A stretch of DNA of 64,000 bases from Rhodothermia bacterium (lineage in GTDB: Bacteria; Bacteroidota; Rhodothermia; Balneolales; Balneolaceae): positions 310,001 to 374,000 of the forward strand of contig JAUICM010000001.1 in assembly GCA_030427885.1 (NCBI GenBank), written 5' to 3'. The notes under the pieces were generated by a model that was not told where the DNA came from, did no database searches, and was given only the letters and a program-made list of their open reading frames with translations. The position numbers were made by a program, and so were the translations under genes. Below, one piece after another: positions 1 through 9,280 of the stretch. Numbering within the stretch: the stretch's first letter is position 1; every line of letters begins with the position of its first letter.

Positions 1-239
1 GCAGCGATAACCGCAGAAGCTATAACAACAGGGACGGAGGCGATCGCTACAATCGTGGAGACCGCGGTGGTGATCGATATAATAACCGTGGTAACGATAA
101 TAGAGGCGATCGTCGTTATGGAAGTAACAGCTACAGTAATAGTAGTAACAGAGATCGTGATGACAAGAATAACAACGATTCTAAACCAAACCGTACTATT
201 ACTCCGCGAACTTCATATGATGATTTCGATAGATTCTAA
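1..239 (+). CDS. C-terminal tail of an Arg/Asn/Gly-rich protein (5' end outside window)
   Basis: The frame that begins at base 3 is open from the window edge to TAA at 237-239 and encodes 78 residues made mostly of Arg, Asn, Gly, Asp, Ser and Tyr, ending in YDDFDRF. Tails like this (RG/RN-rich, disordered, RNA-binding) are typical of DEAD-box RNA helicases and some RNA-binding proteins in Bacteroidota and Balneolota, so a helicase tail is my best guess, but no catalytic domain is visible. A hydrophobic open frame at 55-246 runs over the same bases and is an artefact of this repetitive codon pattern. The stop lies 10 bp before the next gene, so the two may be co-transcribed. Confidence 0.6.
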   Translation, partial: SDNRRSYNNRDGGDRYNRGDRGGDRYNNRGNDNRGDRRYGSNSYSNSSNRDRDDKNNNDSKPNRTITPRTSYDDFDRF

Positions 240-249
240 CGAATAACCT

Positions 250-2031
250 GTGAGTAAAAAAGACACTAAAAAAGCCGTCGACAGAAGATTGATTCGACGG
301 CTTTATTTTTTCGTAAAGCCCTTTCGCTGGTATGTAGTCCTTGCGGTTGTACTTACCCTGATTGCTTCATTTCTTGGCACACTGATGCCCAAGCTTACGC
401 AGATTGCAGTTGATGATTACATTGCCAAGGGAGATTTTGAAGGATTGATGGGGATTATCGTACTGCTGGTTGTGGTATTGGTATCAGAGTTTATACTACT
501 CATGCTCAATACCTATTTAACGAGATGGTTTGGCCAGGGAACACTTTACTCTTTACGGAATGCGATCTTTAAAAAAATTCAATCCCTGCACGTTCAGTTC
601 TTCGACAGAAACCCAATTGGCCGTTTGATCACCAGATCAACCAGTGACGTTGAAGCATTAAGTGAACTGATGTCGGATGGAGTAGTAGCTATTATTGGGG
701 ATATGTTCAGGATTGTGTTCATTTTGTACTTCATGTTCAGTATGGATTGGGAATTGAGTCTTGTTACAATTGCGGTTCTGCCAATCTTATTCTATGCCAC
801 ATTCTGGTTCAAAGAAAAAGTACGTGTATCGTTTCTGAAGGTGCGCGATCAGATCTCCAATGTGAATTCTTTTGTTCAGGAGCATATTAATGGGATGGAT
901 GTGGTGCAGCTCTTCAACAGAGAGAAAAGAGAACAGGCAAAATTTGAGGCGATCAATAAAAGTCACAAAGAAGCCCATGTAGAAACTATATTTTATTTCT
1001 CCATTTTTTGGCCGATCGTTGAAGTATTCTCAAGTTTTGCAATGGCACTCATTGTTTGGTATGGTGGTGGAAGAGCACTCATGGGCGGGGTTACTTTTGG
1101 AGTGTTGCTGGCGTTCATTCAGTACTCGCGCCAATTCTTTATGCCCATCAGGGGACTCTCAGAAAAATTCAATACCCTTCAGTCAGCACTGGCATCATCA
1201 GAACGAATATTCAATATCCTTGATACTGATACCGATATAGAGGAAGTGAAAAATCCGGAATCGATCCCTGATCCTAAAGGTGAGATCGAGTTTGAAAATG
1301 TGTGGTTCAGGTATAATGAAGGGGAAGACTATGTGCTTAAAAATGTTTCCTTCAAAGCGAAGTCAGGTGAAAATGTAGCCATTGTGGGGGCTACCGGTGC
1401 TGGAAAAACCACAATCATAAATTTACTTCTCAGGTTTTATGACATCGAGAAAGGAACAATCAGGTTAGATGGTGTCGATATTCGAAAACTGAGTCTGGGA
1501 GAACTTCGTAAATATTTTTCGTTGGTACTTCAGGACAATGCATTATTCACCGGAACAATTCTGGAGAACATCACACTTGGCGAAGATAGTATTACCAGAG
1601 AACAGGTGATAGAAGCTGCGCATCAGGTTGAAGCACATCGTTTTATTGAGAAGTTACCGAATACCTATGATTATAAACTTCAGAGACAGGGAACATCATT
1701 ATCCATGGGGCAGAGACAATTGATATGTTTTGTACGTGCAATGGTATTCGACCCCAAGATACTGATCCTTGATGAAGCTACTTCCAGTATCGATTCAGAG
1801 ACAGAATCGCTGGTGAACGAAGCTTCTCAGAAAATGATGCACGGAAGAACTTCTATAGTGATCGCACACCGGCTTTCAACTATTCAACATGCCGATAAGA
1901 TACTTGTAATGCATAAGGGAGAGATCAGGGAAGAAGGTTCGCACGCCGAACTCATTACCCAGGAAAACGGGCTGTACAAAAAGCTATACGAACTTCAATA
2001 TAAAGAGCAGGTTTTGACGACGAATGAGTAA
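250..2031 (+). CDS. ABC transporter, fused permease and ATPase (MsbA/LmrA-type exporter)
   Basis: This 593-residue half-transporter has a six-helix membrane domain (about residues 20-310) followed by an ATPase domain. Visible motifs are Walker A GATGAGKTT near 380, the signature LSMGQ near 483, Walker B ILILDEA near 504 and the H-loop IAHRLS near 537. The family exports lipids, peptides or drugs across the inner membrane as a homo- or heterodimer. The signature has Met in the third position (LSMGQ instead of LSGGQ), a variation seen in some heterodimeric exporters, but no partner half-transporter lies next to it. The start is GTG, 10 bp after the stop of the preceding gene. The substrate cannot be told from sequence. 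Confidence 0.9.
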   Translation: MSKKDTKKAVDRRLIRRLYFFVKPFRWYVVLAVVLTLIASFLGTLMPKLTQIAVDDYIAKGDFEGLMGIIVLLVVVLVSEFILLMLNTYLTRWFGQGTLYSLRNAIFKKIQSLHVQFFDRNPIGRLITRSTSDVEALSELMSDGVVAIIGDMFRIVFILYFMFSMDWELSLVTIAVLPILFYATFWFKEKVRVSFLKVRDQISNVNSFVQEHINGMDVVQLFNREKREQAKFEAINKSHKEAHVETIFYFSIFWPIVEVFSSFAMALIVWYGGGRALMGGVTFGVLLAFIQYSRQFFMPIRGLSEKFNTLQSALASSERIFNILDTDTDIEEVKNPESIPDPKGEIEFENVWFRYNEGEDYVLKNVSFKAKSGENVAIVGATGAGKTTIINLLLRFYDIEKGTIRLDGVDIRKLSLGELRKYFSLVLQDNALFTGTILENITLGEDSITREQVIEAAHQVEAHRFIEKLPNTYDYKLQRQGTSLSMGQRQLICFVRAMVFDPKILILDEATSSIDSETESLVNEASQKMMHGRTSIVIAHRLSTIQHADKILVMHKGEIREEGSHAELITQENGLYKKLYELQYKEQVLTTNE

Positions 2032-2101
2032 AGAATATTCAATATTGAATTTTGATTGAAGATTTGAATTTAGAATAAACAGAGAGCACAGTCGTCATTT
2101 A

Positions 2102-4282
2102 CTACTCAACAACAATCGCGATCTCCTCCCTAATATCCCGTGAAGATGAACCAATCAGAATTGTATAATCACCGGGTTCAACAACCCAGCTCATAGTTGA
2201 TTCATTGAAGTATGCAAGGTCTTTAATATCAAAAGTGATGGTGCTGGATACAGTTTTACCTGCATTGACACTGACCTTTGTAAATCCCTTGAGTTCCTTG
2301 GCAGGTCGCATTACACCGGATTTATCGGCCCTGACATAAGCCTGAACTATTTCTTTTCCATCTTTATCGCCCGTATTTGTGACAGGTATGGTTATTTCTA
2401 ATACATCATTTGCGCTGAAACGTGTTTTGTTGATCTTAGGGGAACCATATTTGAAGGTGGAGTATGACAGCCCGAAACCAAATGGATATTTCGGATCAAT
2501 ATTCTTGGTATCAAACCAACGGTATCCTACCAGAATATCTTCCTCATAAACTACTTCTGTTTCATTACCAGGAAAGCTGTTCGTTGCATGGGCAGGGGAA
2601 TCTTCCAGTTTTTCAGGTATAGTAAATGGAAGTTTTCCTGAAGGATTAACCGTTCCGATAAGTACATCAGCGATGGCATTTCCTGCTTCGGAACCATTGA
2701 ACCAGGACCAAACGAAGGATGAGGTTGTCGGTTCAATTTCGCGAAGATCAAAAGGAGTTCCCGCTACCATGACCACAATTGTATTAGGGTTAGCAGCGGT
2801 TACAGCTTTAACTAATTCTGCCTGACCAAACGGAAGTTCCATGGTTGTCCGGTCCGAAGCCTCTGATTCAACAAGTCGGTTTCCACCTATAAAAACAAGT
2901 GCGTATTCTGAATTTTTTGCAAGCTCAACCGCCTCAGCAACAAGGGAAGGGTCTCCTTTGAAAGCAGGTGACCTCATGAAGCCATTCCTTTCGTAGGTTT
3001 CATCATATCCTTTAGCGTAATTGATCTCCACATTGGGTAAGCGGTTCTTAAGGCCTTCAAGTGGTGTTACCTCATAAACTACCTTTACACCAGCTCCAAA
3101 TCCGCCAGAAGAAAGAGTTTGTGTAGCATTATCTCCAATAACAGCGATACTATTAAGCTCAGAGGTACTTAGAGGTAGCAGATTCGCTTCATTTTTCAAA
3201 AGCACAATAGATTCTGAAGCAACTTTATAAACCAGTTCACTGTGTTCGGGGGTGTTGATCGATCCCGTTTTCCGGGTGGGGTCGTTCTTTTTAACATTCA
3301 AAAGTACACGAACCACTCTGGAGGCCATGTCATCAACTACACTCTGTGGTACATCTCCATCCTGAACAGCTTTAGCTAAAGGGTCACCAAAATATGTTTC
3401 ATGGTAGGTACCCTCGCCACCGTTACCCATACTTATATCCAATCCATACAAAGCTGATTCCACCGTACTGTGAGTTGCTCCCCAATCCGACATTACGGTA
3501 CCTTTAAAACCCCATTCGCCTTTTAAAATGTCTCTGAGCAGGTATTCATTCTCACAAACATAAGGCCCACGAAAACGGTTATATGAACACATTACAGAAT
3601 AGACATCAGCTTCTTGTACCGCTGCTTTATACACAGGCAGATAGATCTCCCGAATAGCACGCTCACTTGCCTGCACATCGATACTTCCCCGTCTTGTTTC
3701 CTGGTTATTGATCGCATAATGTTTGATAGTTGCGGCTACATCCTGGCTTTGAATACCTTTGATCATTGGAACAGCAATGTTCGAATTCAATACCGGGTCT
3801 TCCGAGAAATATTCGTAATTCCGACCACCAAGGGGACTTCGCTGAATATTAACTGCGGGTGCAAGGAGGTAATCTTTATTGCGTGCTCGTGCTTCAGCTC
3901 CCATTGCTGAACCGTATTCATAAGCAAGATCTGTGTTCCAGGTAGCCGATAATCCGCCTCCGGCAGGGAAGAAGGTAGCTGAGTCGGTGGTCCATCCGGC
4001 TGGTGACCAGCTGTGGCGCTCCAGTTCCTCGCGAATACCTAACGGGCCGTCCGCGTATTGAACCTCGTCAATACCAAGCCGCTCAATCCCGGCAGACCAG
4101 AATTTTCCGTTCCCATAGAACAGGGATACTTTTTCATCCAGAGATAGAGAGTTAACAATTTCAGAGACTTTTGGTTCGAGAGATGGATCAAATTTGTATG
4201 AAGTATCTTCACTGATGGCTCTATTACAGTTAGACAGTACTACAAGAAGTAGTACGAATCCAACAAATCTTGATATTTTCAT
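2102..4282 (-). CDS. Glycoside hydrolase family 3 beta-glucosidase-like protein
   Basis: The 726-residue protein has the full GH3 layout: an N-terminal TIM-barrel domain, an alpha/beta sandwich domain, and a C-terminal fibronectin-III-like domain (last 80 residues). The expected nucleophile is the Asp of MSDWGATHS near residue 265, and the substrate-binding KHYAINNQE segment lies near 189. Family members remove terminal beta-glucosyl or related residues from oligosaccharides with retention. The N-terminus is a hydrophobic signal ending LSNC, which resembles a lipobox but has Asn at -1, so lipidation is uncertain; export to the periplasm or surface is likely. It stands alone, without a polysaccharide-utilisation locus around it. 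Exact glycan specificity is not readable. Confidence 0.92.
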   Translation of the reverse strand: MKISRFVGFVLLLVVLSNCNRAISEDTSYKFDPSLEPKVSEIVNSLSLDEKVSLFYGNGKFWSAGIERLGIDEVQYADGPLGIREELERHSWSPAGWTTDSATFFPAGGGLSATWNTDLAYEYGSAMGAEARARNKDYLLAPAVNIQRSPLGGRNYEYFSEDPVLNSNIAVPMIKGIQSQDVAATIKHYAINNQETRRGSIDVQASERAIREIYLPVYKAAVQEADVYSVMCSYNRFRGPYVCENEYLLRDILKGEWGFKGTVMSDWGATHSTVESALYGLDISMGNGGEGTYHETYFGDPLAKAVQDGDVPQSVVDDMASRVVRVLLNVKKNDPTRKTGSINTPEHSELVYKVASESIVLLKNEANLLPLSTSELNSIAVIGDNATQTLSSGGFGAGVKVVYEVTPLEGLKNRLPNVEINYAKGYDETYERNGFMRSPAFKGDPSLVAEAVELAKNSEYALVFIGGNRLVESEASDRTTMELPFGQAELVKAVTAANPNTIVVMVAGTPFDLREIEPTTSSFVWSWFNGSEAGNAIADVLIGTVNPSGKLPFTIPEKLEDSPAHATNSFPGNETEVVYEEDILVGYRWFDTKNIDPKYPFGFGLSYSTFKYGSPKINKTRFSANDVLEITIPVTNTGDKDGKEIVQAYVRADKSGVMRPAKELKGFTKVSVNAGKTVSSTITFDIKDLAYFNESTMSWVVEPGDYTILIGSSSRDIREEIAIVVE

Positions 4283-4360
4283 AAGATGAGTTTTTTGGAT
4301 GTGACCAGAGAAGTGTTCTGGGTTGGTTAGTTCCGGTAATGTAAACTATTTTCTCAGAAT

Positions 4361-4897
4361 TCAGAATATTTGCTTAACCAATTGGTATACATGGTTATAA
4401 ATCCCCGGCGAAGTGCCCTCACTCGGCCCGCCCACACTCAAAATTTCTATCTCATTATCCTTAATCCACTTTCTGGTTTTAATGATAATCTCATTTTCTG
4501 CCTCGCTCCGGTGGTCCCCGTCGGAGCGGTTATGACTCAGAACATCGTAACCAGGAATCAATGAAGGATTTATAATCAGAAAAGGTCTTCCAAACTGCTT
4601 AGCAGCCTCAAGGGCCAGCTTTGTACCTTTGTCTCGATGCTCATCCGATAAAAAAATCAATGAAGCATCTGAATCCCGAACATTCCAGATCGTTCTTTGA
4701 GACCTGGGGACATCGGGCGCTGAAGGATCACATTCTTCCGGTGTTTCTCTGAGTTTGAATCGTTCTGGAATTATTCCGTTTTCGCAAACTTTCCCGGGTG
4801 GACACCAGCCGCCGTGCTCTAATCCGGAATCAATTGCTGCCTGTAGTGCAGCCTGATCAACGCCTGTCTGGCCTCCGGATACAATCTTCTCGAGCAT
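4361..4897 (-). CDS. Putative molybdenum carrier / SLOG-fold protein
   Basis: The 178-residue protein begins with IVSGGQTGVDQAAL, a glycine-rich nucleotide-binding loop, followed by GGWCPPGKVCENG and a Ser-Gly-Pro-rich C-terminus (SVGGPSEGTSPGI). This is the pattern of the YpsA/SLOG-like family that Pfam calls putative molybdenum carrier, relatives of the molybdenum cofactor carrier protein. Molybdenum binding has not been established for most members, and SLOG proteins in general bind nucleotides or nucleotide-derived ligands. Its start codon overlaps the stop of the upstream BtaB-like gene by one base, so translation is probably coupled. Confidence 0.8.
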   Translation of the reverse strand: MLEKIVSGGQTGVDQAALQAAIDSGLEHGGWCPPGKVCENGIIPERFKLRETPEECDPSAPDVPRSQRTIWNVRDSDASLIFLSDEHRDKGTKLALEAAKQFGRPFLIINPSLIPGYDVLSHNRSDGDHRSEAENEIIIKTRKWIKDNEIEILSVGGPSEGTSPGIYNHVYQLVKQIF

Positions 4898-5496
4898 TAT
4901 ACATTCGTTGCTTTGAAAAAGGAGTAGGTATACAAACCAAGATAGCCCTTTCGGGTATATAGCTGATGATCACCAAATAAATTAGTAAGAATGGTAAATA
5001 GTCCTGACTTCATATCCACATGATTTATCATCATCCATTCCCTGAACCATTTAAAAGGCGTATTGTCAAAATCAACAACCAGGAGAGTACCTTCAGGCTT
5101 TAAGTGATATTTGATATGATCCAGTTTTTTGGGAATCTCTTCCACCATGGTAAGAGAGTATGACCCCACAATCATATCAAAAGTGTTTTCTTCGAATAGT
5201 TCTTCGATATAAGCTGAGTAAATAAGTTGTACAGATTCTCCAAGTTTCTCTCGTGCAATATCCAGCATATGCTCGGAACGATCTACTCCAGTGATTTTGG
5301 CATCAGGGTAGTGTTTCTTTAGTTGTACGAGTTGTTTACCCGTTCCACATCCAAGATCGAGAATAGATGGATTTGCAGGGAGCTCTGGATATAATCTTTG
5401 CATGGAACTTCTTCCAAAAAGAAAAGCCCATCGCGTCAGGTCATAGAACTTTGAATGCAGGAGGTAGTAATTATCCTGTGAAGAAAAAGGATTCAT
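4897..5496 (-). CDS. btaB: BtaB-like SAM methyltransferase (betaine lipid synthesis)
   Basis: This 199-residue class I methyltransferase has SAM motif I ILDLGCGTG at residues 45-53 and SYSLTM at the motif that follows the second strand pair. Upstream of motif I is YDLTRWAFLFGR (18-29). As I remember it, bacterial BtaB has the same YDLTRxxFLxGR lead-in and SYSLSM motif, and trimethylates the headgroup that BtaA makes, giving diacylglyceryl-N,N,N-trimethylhomoserine. The BtaA-like gene lies 1.1 kb upstream on the same strand, separated by a plus-strand lipoprotein gene. The family call rests on these motifs and the neighbour; a generic methyltransferase is the alternative. Confidence 0.7.
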   Translation of the reverse strand: MNPFSSQDNYYLLHSKFYDLTRWAFLFGRSSMQRLYPELPANPSILDLGCGTGKQLVQLKKHYPDAKITGVDRSEHMLDIAREKLGESVQLIYSAYIEELFEENTFDMIVGSYSLTMVEEIPKKLDHIKYHLKPEGTLLVVDFDNTPFKWFREWMMINHVDMKSGLFTILTNLFGDHQLYTRKGYLGLYTYSFFKATNV

Positions 5497-5580
5497 TAGA
5501 CAATAGAGACAATTTTGGGTGAGGTTCTGAAACTAAATTGTATTTTACAGCGCAACGAATAACCCCAAGTAAGCCAGAAG

Positions 5581-6615
5581 ATGAGAATAGTTCAAGTTAT
5601 TTCCATATTAATTTTAATAATAACTATGGCTTGTGCCAATAGAGAACCAGTATTAAAATGGGAATTACAGGAACTGGATTCTAAAGCATCAATAAGAGGT
5701 ATTTCTGTTGTTGACGAAAATATTGCCTGGTTAAGCGGAAGTAATGGTACGATTGCAAGAACCATCGATGGGGGTAAGACCTGGAAGAAAATATTTGCAC
5801 CAATCGATACCCTCGATTACAGGGATATTGAAGCTTTTAGTGAGGATGAGGCTATCATTCTGAGCATTGGAACAGGAGATCCATCCAAAGTTTTCAAAAC
5901 AATGAATGGAGGCGTTACCTGGGAACAGGTGCACCAGAATGAATACGCAGAAGGATTCTATACCGGGATCGCATTCTGGGACAAAGACCACGGCTTTTTG
6001 GTTGGAGATCCGGTGGAGGGCCATAATTTTGTATTAACCACAGATGACGGTGGGCAAAATTGGACTCGTGTTGATACTTCTGCAATGCCACCATTGCTGG
6101 ATACTGAATATGGTTTTGCAGCCAGTGGTACTCACCTGACAGTATTTGGAGAGAATAAAGCCTGGATCGGAACAGGTGGAGTGAACTCCAGGGTGTTCTA
6201 TTCAAACGACAGAGGCCGAAACTGGGAAGTGACTGAAACCCCGATCATTCAGGGGGAACCATCTACCGGTATTTTTTCTCTGGAATTCAACACTCCACAA
6301 TATGGTGTGGCTGTTGGCGGGGATTATACCAAAGAAGAAGAGGGGCAGGATAATGTGATGGTCACGGAGGATGGAGGCAAAACATGGAAGCTTTCAACTG
6401 CATCTAAGCTTGATTACCGTTCCTGTGTTCGTTTTGCAGGTGATCTGGTTCTTGCTACCGGGCCTTCTGGTTCAGACTACTCTACTGACGGTGGTAAAAC
6501 CTGGAAAGGATTTGGTGACCAGGGTTTTCATACTATGAGTGTCGGCAAAGACGGACTGAAGTCGGTTTGGGCGGCAGGCTCTGGTGGCAGAGTGGCAAAA
6601 CTGATCGTTGAATAA
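5581..6615 (+). CDS. BNR/Ycf48-like beta-propeller lipoprotein
   Basis: The 344-residue protein starts with a lipoprotein signal ending in TMAC, so it is probably anchored in a membrane on the outer side. The rest is a beta-propeller with about six Asp-box repeats of the form DGGxTW (for example IDGGKTW, NGGVTW, TDDGGQNW, TEDGGKTW, TDGGKTW). Proteins of this kind are often annotated as oxidoreductase, sialidase-like or photosystem assembly factor Ycf48-like, but no catalytic residue set is obvious and the function is unknown. It lies on the plus strand between two minus-strand betaine-lipid genes, and its stop directly abuts the stop of the BtaA-like gene. Confidence 0.8.
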   Translation: MRIVQVISILILIITMACANREPVLKWELQELDSKASIRGISVVDENIAWLSGSNGTIARTIDGGKTWKKIFAPIDTLDYRDIEAFSEDEAIILSIGTGDPSKVFKTMNGGVTWEQVHQNEYAEGFYTGIAFWDKDHGFLVGDPVEGHNFVLTTDDGGQNWTRVDTSAMPPLLDTEYGFAASGTHLTVFGENKAWIGTGGVNSRVFYSNDRGRNWEVTETPIIQGEPSTGIFSLEFNTPQYGVAVGGDYTKEEEGQDNVMVTEDGGKTWKLSTASKLDYRSCVRFAGDLVLATGPSGSDYSTDGGKTWKGFGDQGFHTMSVGKDGLKSVWAAGSGGRVAKLIVE

Positions 6616-7743
6616 TTAGTTCTTCAATTTACCTGTAAATGTACTGGTATACGTGCCAACCCGATCATTTAAAGCCAACCATTCAGGGTCAATACGTTTT
6701 AATTCTAAATTCCGAATTGCGATCTCAGGTAGAAAATTTTTGTGATCATATGCAGAACGGAATAAGAACTCAGCCCCGGGCTGTGCTTTCTGAAGCATGA
6801 GTTCCCATTCTTTGATAAGGGCTTTCTGATTATGTTCAGCAAGCCAATCCATATGATCCAGTAAAACGAAATGAGAATATTTACCTCGATCGTTTTCCAA
6901 AAATGAGATCAAATCATCAGAAGAGAAATTTAATTTATGTACGGATTGTTTCAGGATCTCAAAATTGGAAGGTTTTAAATAATCCGGGCAGGATTCTCTA
7001 GTAAAGCTTCCTTCAATATAGGCTTTCCAGTAAGGGTTGAATCGGGCTGACTGCTTTACAAATACATTTCTGAGTACTTTTTTTATAAATGTATCGATAT
7101 CACCAAGTGCTTCTCGTTGACTTTTTGGGATTCCTGCCAGGCTTAATACACCTGTCGATTTCCAAAGATACTGTGAAGTACCACTCCATATTTTAGCTTC
7201 AATTTCCTCAAGGATATGGGAACGTTTTTCTTCATTCTCTTCATAGATAAGTTCCAGAACATCATCATGAAGGTCTTTTCGGCTTAACATCTTATTCAGG
7301 AATCGTGCAAAAGTACCCGAACCCCCATGATAAAATAATCCACGGCCTGTAGGATCAAAGTAACGAATATGCTCATCCCAGAACCTTCTGGATTCATGCT
7401 TCAGGTTTTCTTTAACCTGATGATAAACCCGGATATGATTCTCCGATCGTCCCTTCCCAAAAAAATCAAAGAAAGTTTGATGATCACAATTATTGATCAG
7501 CGCCAATTTTAGATCCAGAAGCGCGTTCTGTTTAGGATTGATGTCCACACATTGAACTGAAGCAGGGGAGTCTAGTAAATAATCAAGGGCATTATCGCCT
7601 GCACTGGTGATCATAAGGATATTACTGTGGTTGTTAAAACTGAGTAATTCCCGGTCAACTTTAGAGTCTTCCCAGCAAATATTGTAGATCAATAAATTGG
7701 AATGAAGAAAATTGAACCAGATCTGTGATGGACTGAAAGTCAT
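6616..7743 (-). CDS. btaA: BtaA-like SAM:diacylglycerol 3-amino-3-carboxypropyl transferase (DUF3419)
   Basis: The 375-residue protein carries the marks of the DUF3419/BtaA family: YNICWEDSKVD (20-30), the SAM-binding ITSAGDNALDY (45-55), VDINPKQ (66-72), and FVLLDHMDWL in the C-terminal third. BtaA transfers the 3-amino-3-carboxypropyl group of SAM to diacylglycerol, the first step to betaine lipids, which can replace phospholipids when phosphate is short. The enzyme is expected at the cytoplasmic face of the membrane. The BtaB-like methyltransferase at 4897-5496 would complete the pathway. Length is slightly shorter than the roughly 400-residue proteobacterial enzymes. Confidence 0.82.
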   Translation of the reverse strand: MTFSPSQIWFNFLHSNLLIYNICWEDSKVDRELLSFNNHSNILMITSAGDNALDYLLDSPASVQCVDINPKQNALLDLKLALINNCDHQTFFDFFGKGRSENHIRVYHQVKENLKHESRRFWDEHIRYFDPTGRGLFYHGGSGTFARFLNKMLSRKDLHDDVLELIYEENEEKRSHILEEIEAKIWSGTSQYLWKSTGVLSLAGIPKSQREALGDIDTFIKKVLRNVFVKQSARFNPYWKAYIEGSFTRESCPDYLKPSNFEILKQSVHKLNFSSDDLISFLENDRGKYSHFVLLDHMDWLAEHNQKALIKEWELMLQKAQPGAEFLFRSAYDHKNFLPEIAIRNLELKRIDPEWLALNDRVGTYTSTFTGKLKN

Positions 7744-7844
7744 GAATTAGAAACTGAAACTTAAAAGCATTATTAAGTGTTTAAGATTACAAACAATTAA
7801 ACTTCAATTTTGTATTTTTAAAAACAATTAACAGTGAGGATATT

Positions 7845-8114
7845 ATGTCAGAATCAACACGTATCGACGAAGCTCAAAAGAAAATCGGAAAACGAATCAA
7901 CGGGGCAACAGAAGTTCTTCAGGATAAAGTTGAACAAACTTATGATGAAGTGATCGACAAGTTGAAGGATGAACGTGATTGGCTCGAAAAGGAACTAAAG
8001 CATGAGTACAGAAACGCACGCCGTTATGTACGTGCTAATCCGGAACAGGGAGTAGGTTTTGCTCTTCTTGCCGGACTGGCCCTTGGTATTCTTTTGGGAC
8101 GCGCCTCCAAATAA
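7845..8114 (+). CDS. DUF883/ElaB-like small membrane-anchored protein
   Basis: The 89-residue product has a long charged amphipathic helix (residues 1-58, many Glu and Lys) and a C-terminal Gly/Ala/Leu membrane segment starting after RANPEQGVGFAL and ending in a short basic tail. This is the shape of the YqjD/ElaB (DUF883) family, whose E. coli members are stationary-phase inner-membrane proteins that bind ribosomes. The start ATG has a GAGGA ribosome-binding site 5 bp upstream. It precedes prfB by 24 bp and may be transcribed with it. Confidence 0.75.
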   Translation: MSESTRIDEAQKKIGKRINGATEVLQDKVEQTYDEVIDKLKDERDWLEKELKHEYRNARRYVRANPEQGVGFALLAGLALGILLGRASK

Positions 8115-8138
8115 CAAATCAGACTTACATATTATTTA

Positions 8139-9258
8139 ATGGCAATAAATAAAGACCATTTGCAGGAAAACTATGAGCGTTTGGACGCGCTCAGGAGGTA
8201 CCTTTGACTACGATAAACGAAAAGTCAGAATAATTGAATTAACAGAACAGACTCAGGACCCTCAGTTCTGGAACGACCCGGCGGCTGCACAGGCCGTAAT
8301 GAAGCAACTGGATAACCAGAAAAGTCTAGTTGGTTCGTGGGATGAACTCAACGATCTGAGGGATAGCATCAATGTATTTCTTGAGTTCCAGGAAATGGGG
8401 GAGGATGTTGAATCCGAACTCGAAGAAGAGTACAAAAAGCTGCTAAAAGGACTGGAAAGTCTGGAGCTAAGGAACATGCTCAAGGGAAGTGATGATCATC
8501 GAGATGCGGTGGTTACATTCAATCCCGGTGCAGGAGGAACAGAAAGTCAGGACTGGGGCGAAATGCTTTATCGCATGTATACCAGATGGGCTGAACGCAG
8601 CGGGTTCAAAGTTTCTGTGATCGACTATCAGGATGGCGAAGTTGCAGGCCTTAAAAGTGCGACCATTGAGGTGCAGGGGAATAACGCCTATGGTTTCCTT
8701 AAAGCAGAAAGTGGAGTTCACCGCCTCGTTCGGGTATCACCATTCGATAGTAATGCACGTCGCCATACTTCATTCTGTTCAGTATTTGTTTCACCACTTA
8801 TCGACGATACTATAGAGGTTGATATAAATGATAGTGATGTGGAATTACAGCGTTTTCATTCCAGTGGAGCCGGAGGTCAGAACGTGAACAAAGTTGAAAC
8901 AGGAGTGCGCCTGGTGTGGTCAGGTAAGCTGTCTGACGGATCCGAACCTCGTGTGGTAGCTGAGTGTCAACAGGAGCGATCGCAGCTTCAGAACAGGGAA
9001 AAGGCGATGATCTTGCTGAAATCCAGGATCTATGAGCTCGAGAAAGAAATTCAGGAAGCTGAAAAAGCAAAGCTTGAAGGGAGTAAAGGAAAAAATGAAT
9101 GGGGCTCTCAGATCAGAAGCTATGTATTCGATGATCAGCGGGTTAAAGATCACCGTACTAATCATGAAACTTCAAATGTGAGCGGAGTGATGGATGGAGA
9201 TCTGGACGATTTTATAAAAGCCTATCTGTTGTTGATCTCAACTCAGGAACAGAAATAA
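8139..9258 (+). CDS. prfB: Peptide chain release factor 2, with programmed +1 frameshift
   Basis: RF2 ends translation at UGA and UAA. A 22-codon first frame starts at ATG 8139 and meets in-frame TGA at 8205-8207; shifting +1 after CTT (8202-8204) joins it to the long frame that runs to 9258, giving about 372 residues, the usual RF2 length. The main frame has the RF2-specific stop-recognition tripeptide SPF (in [11 protein letters not shown]) and the catalytic GGQ (in [10 protein letters not shown]). An ATG at 8173 lies in the long frame but upstream of the shift site and is not the start. The frame switch makes synthesis self-regulating: low RF2 slows termination at TGA and favours shifting. 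Four genes (prfB, nadB, coaE, then fbp) follow closely on this strand. Confidence 0.97.
8193..8208 (+). promoter_or_regulatory. prfB +1 frameshift signal
   Basis: The bases AGGAGG (8193-8198), a perfect internal Shine-Dalgarno sequence, are followed by TAC and the slip site CTTTGAC (8202-8208). Pairing of the ribosome with AGGAGG three bases before CTT, plus the TGA stop, is the classical arrangement that drives RF2 recoding in most bacteria. Confidence 0.96.
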
Positions 9259-9280
9259 TGTCTATTTAATATCCCGAAAC

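Noticed and set aside
55-246. Hydrophobic 63-codon frame at the left edge
   Set aside because: It is an out-of-frame reading of the Arg/Asn/Gly codons of the real gene, which runs in the frame starting at base 3.
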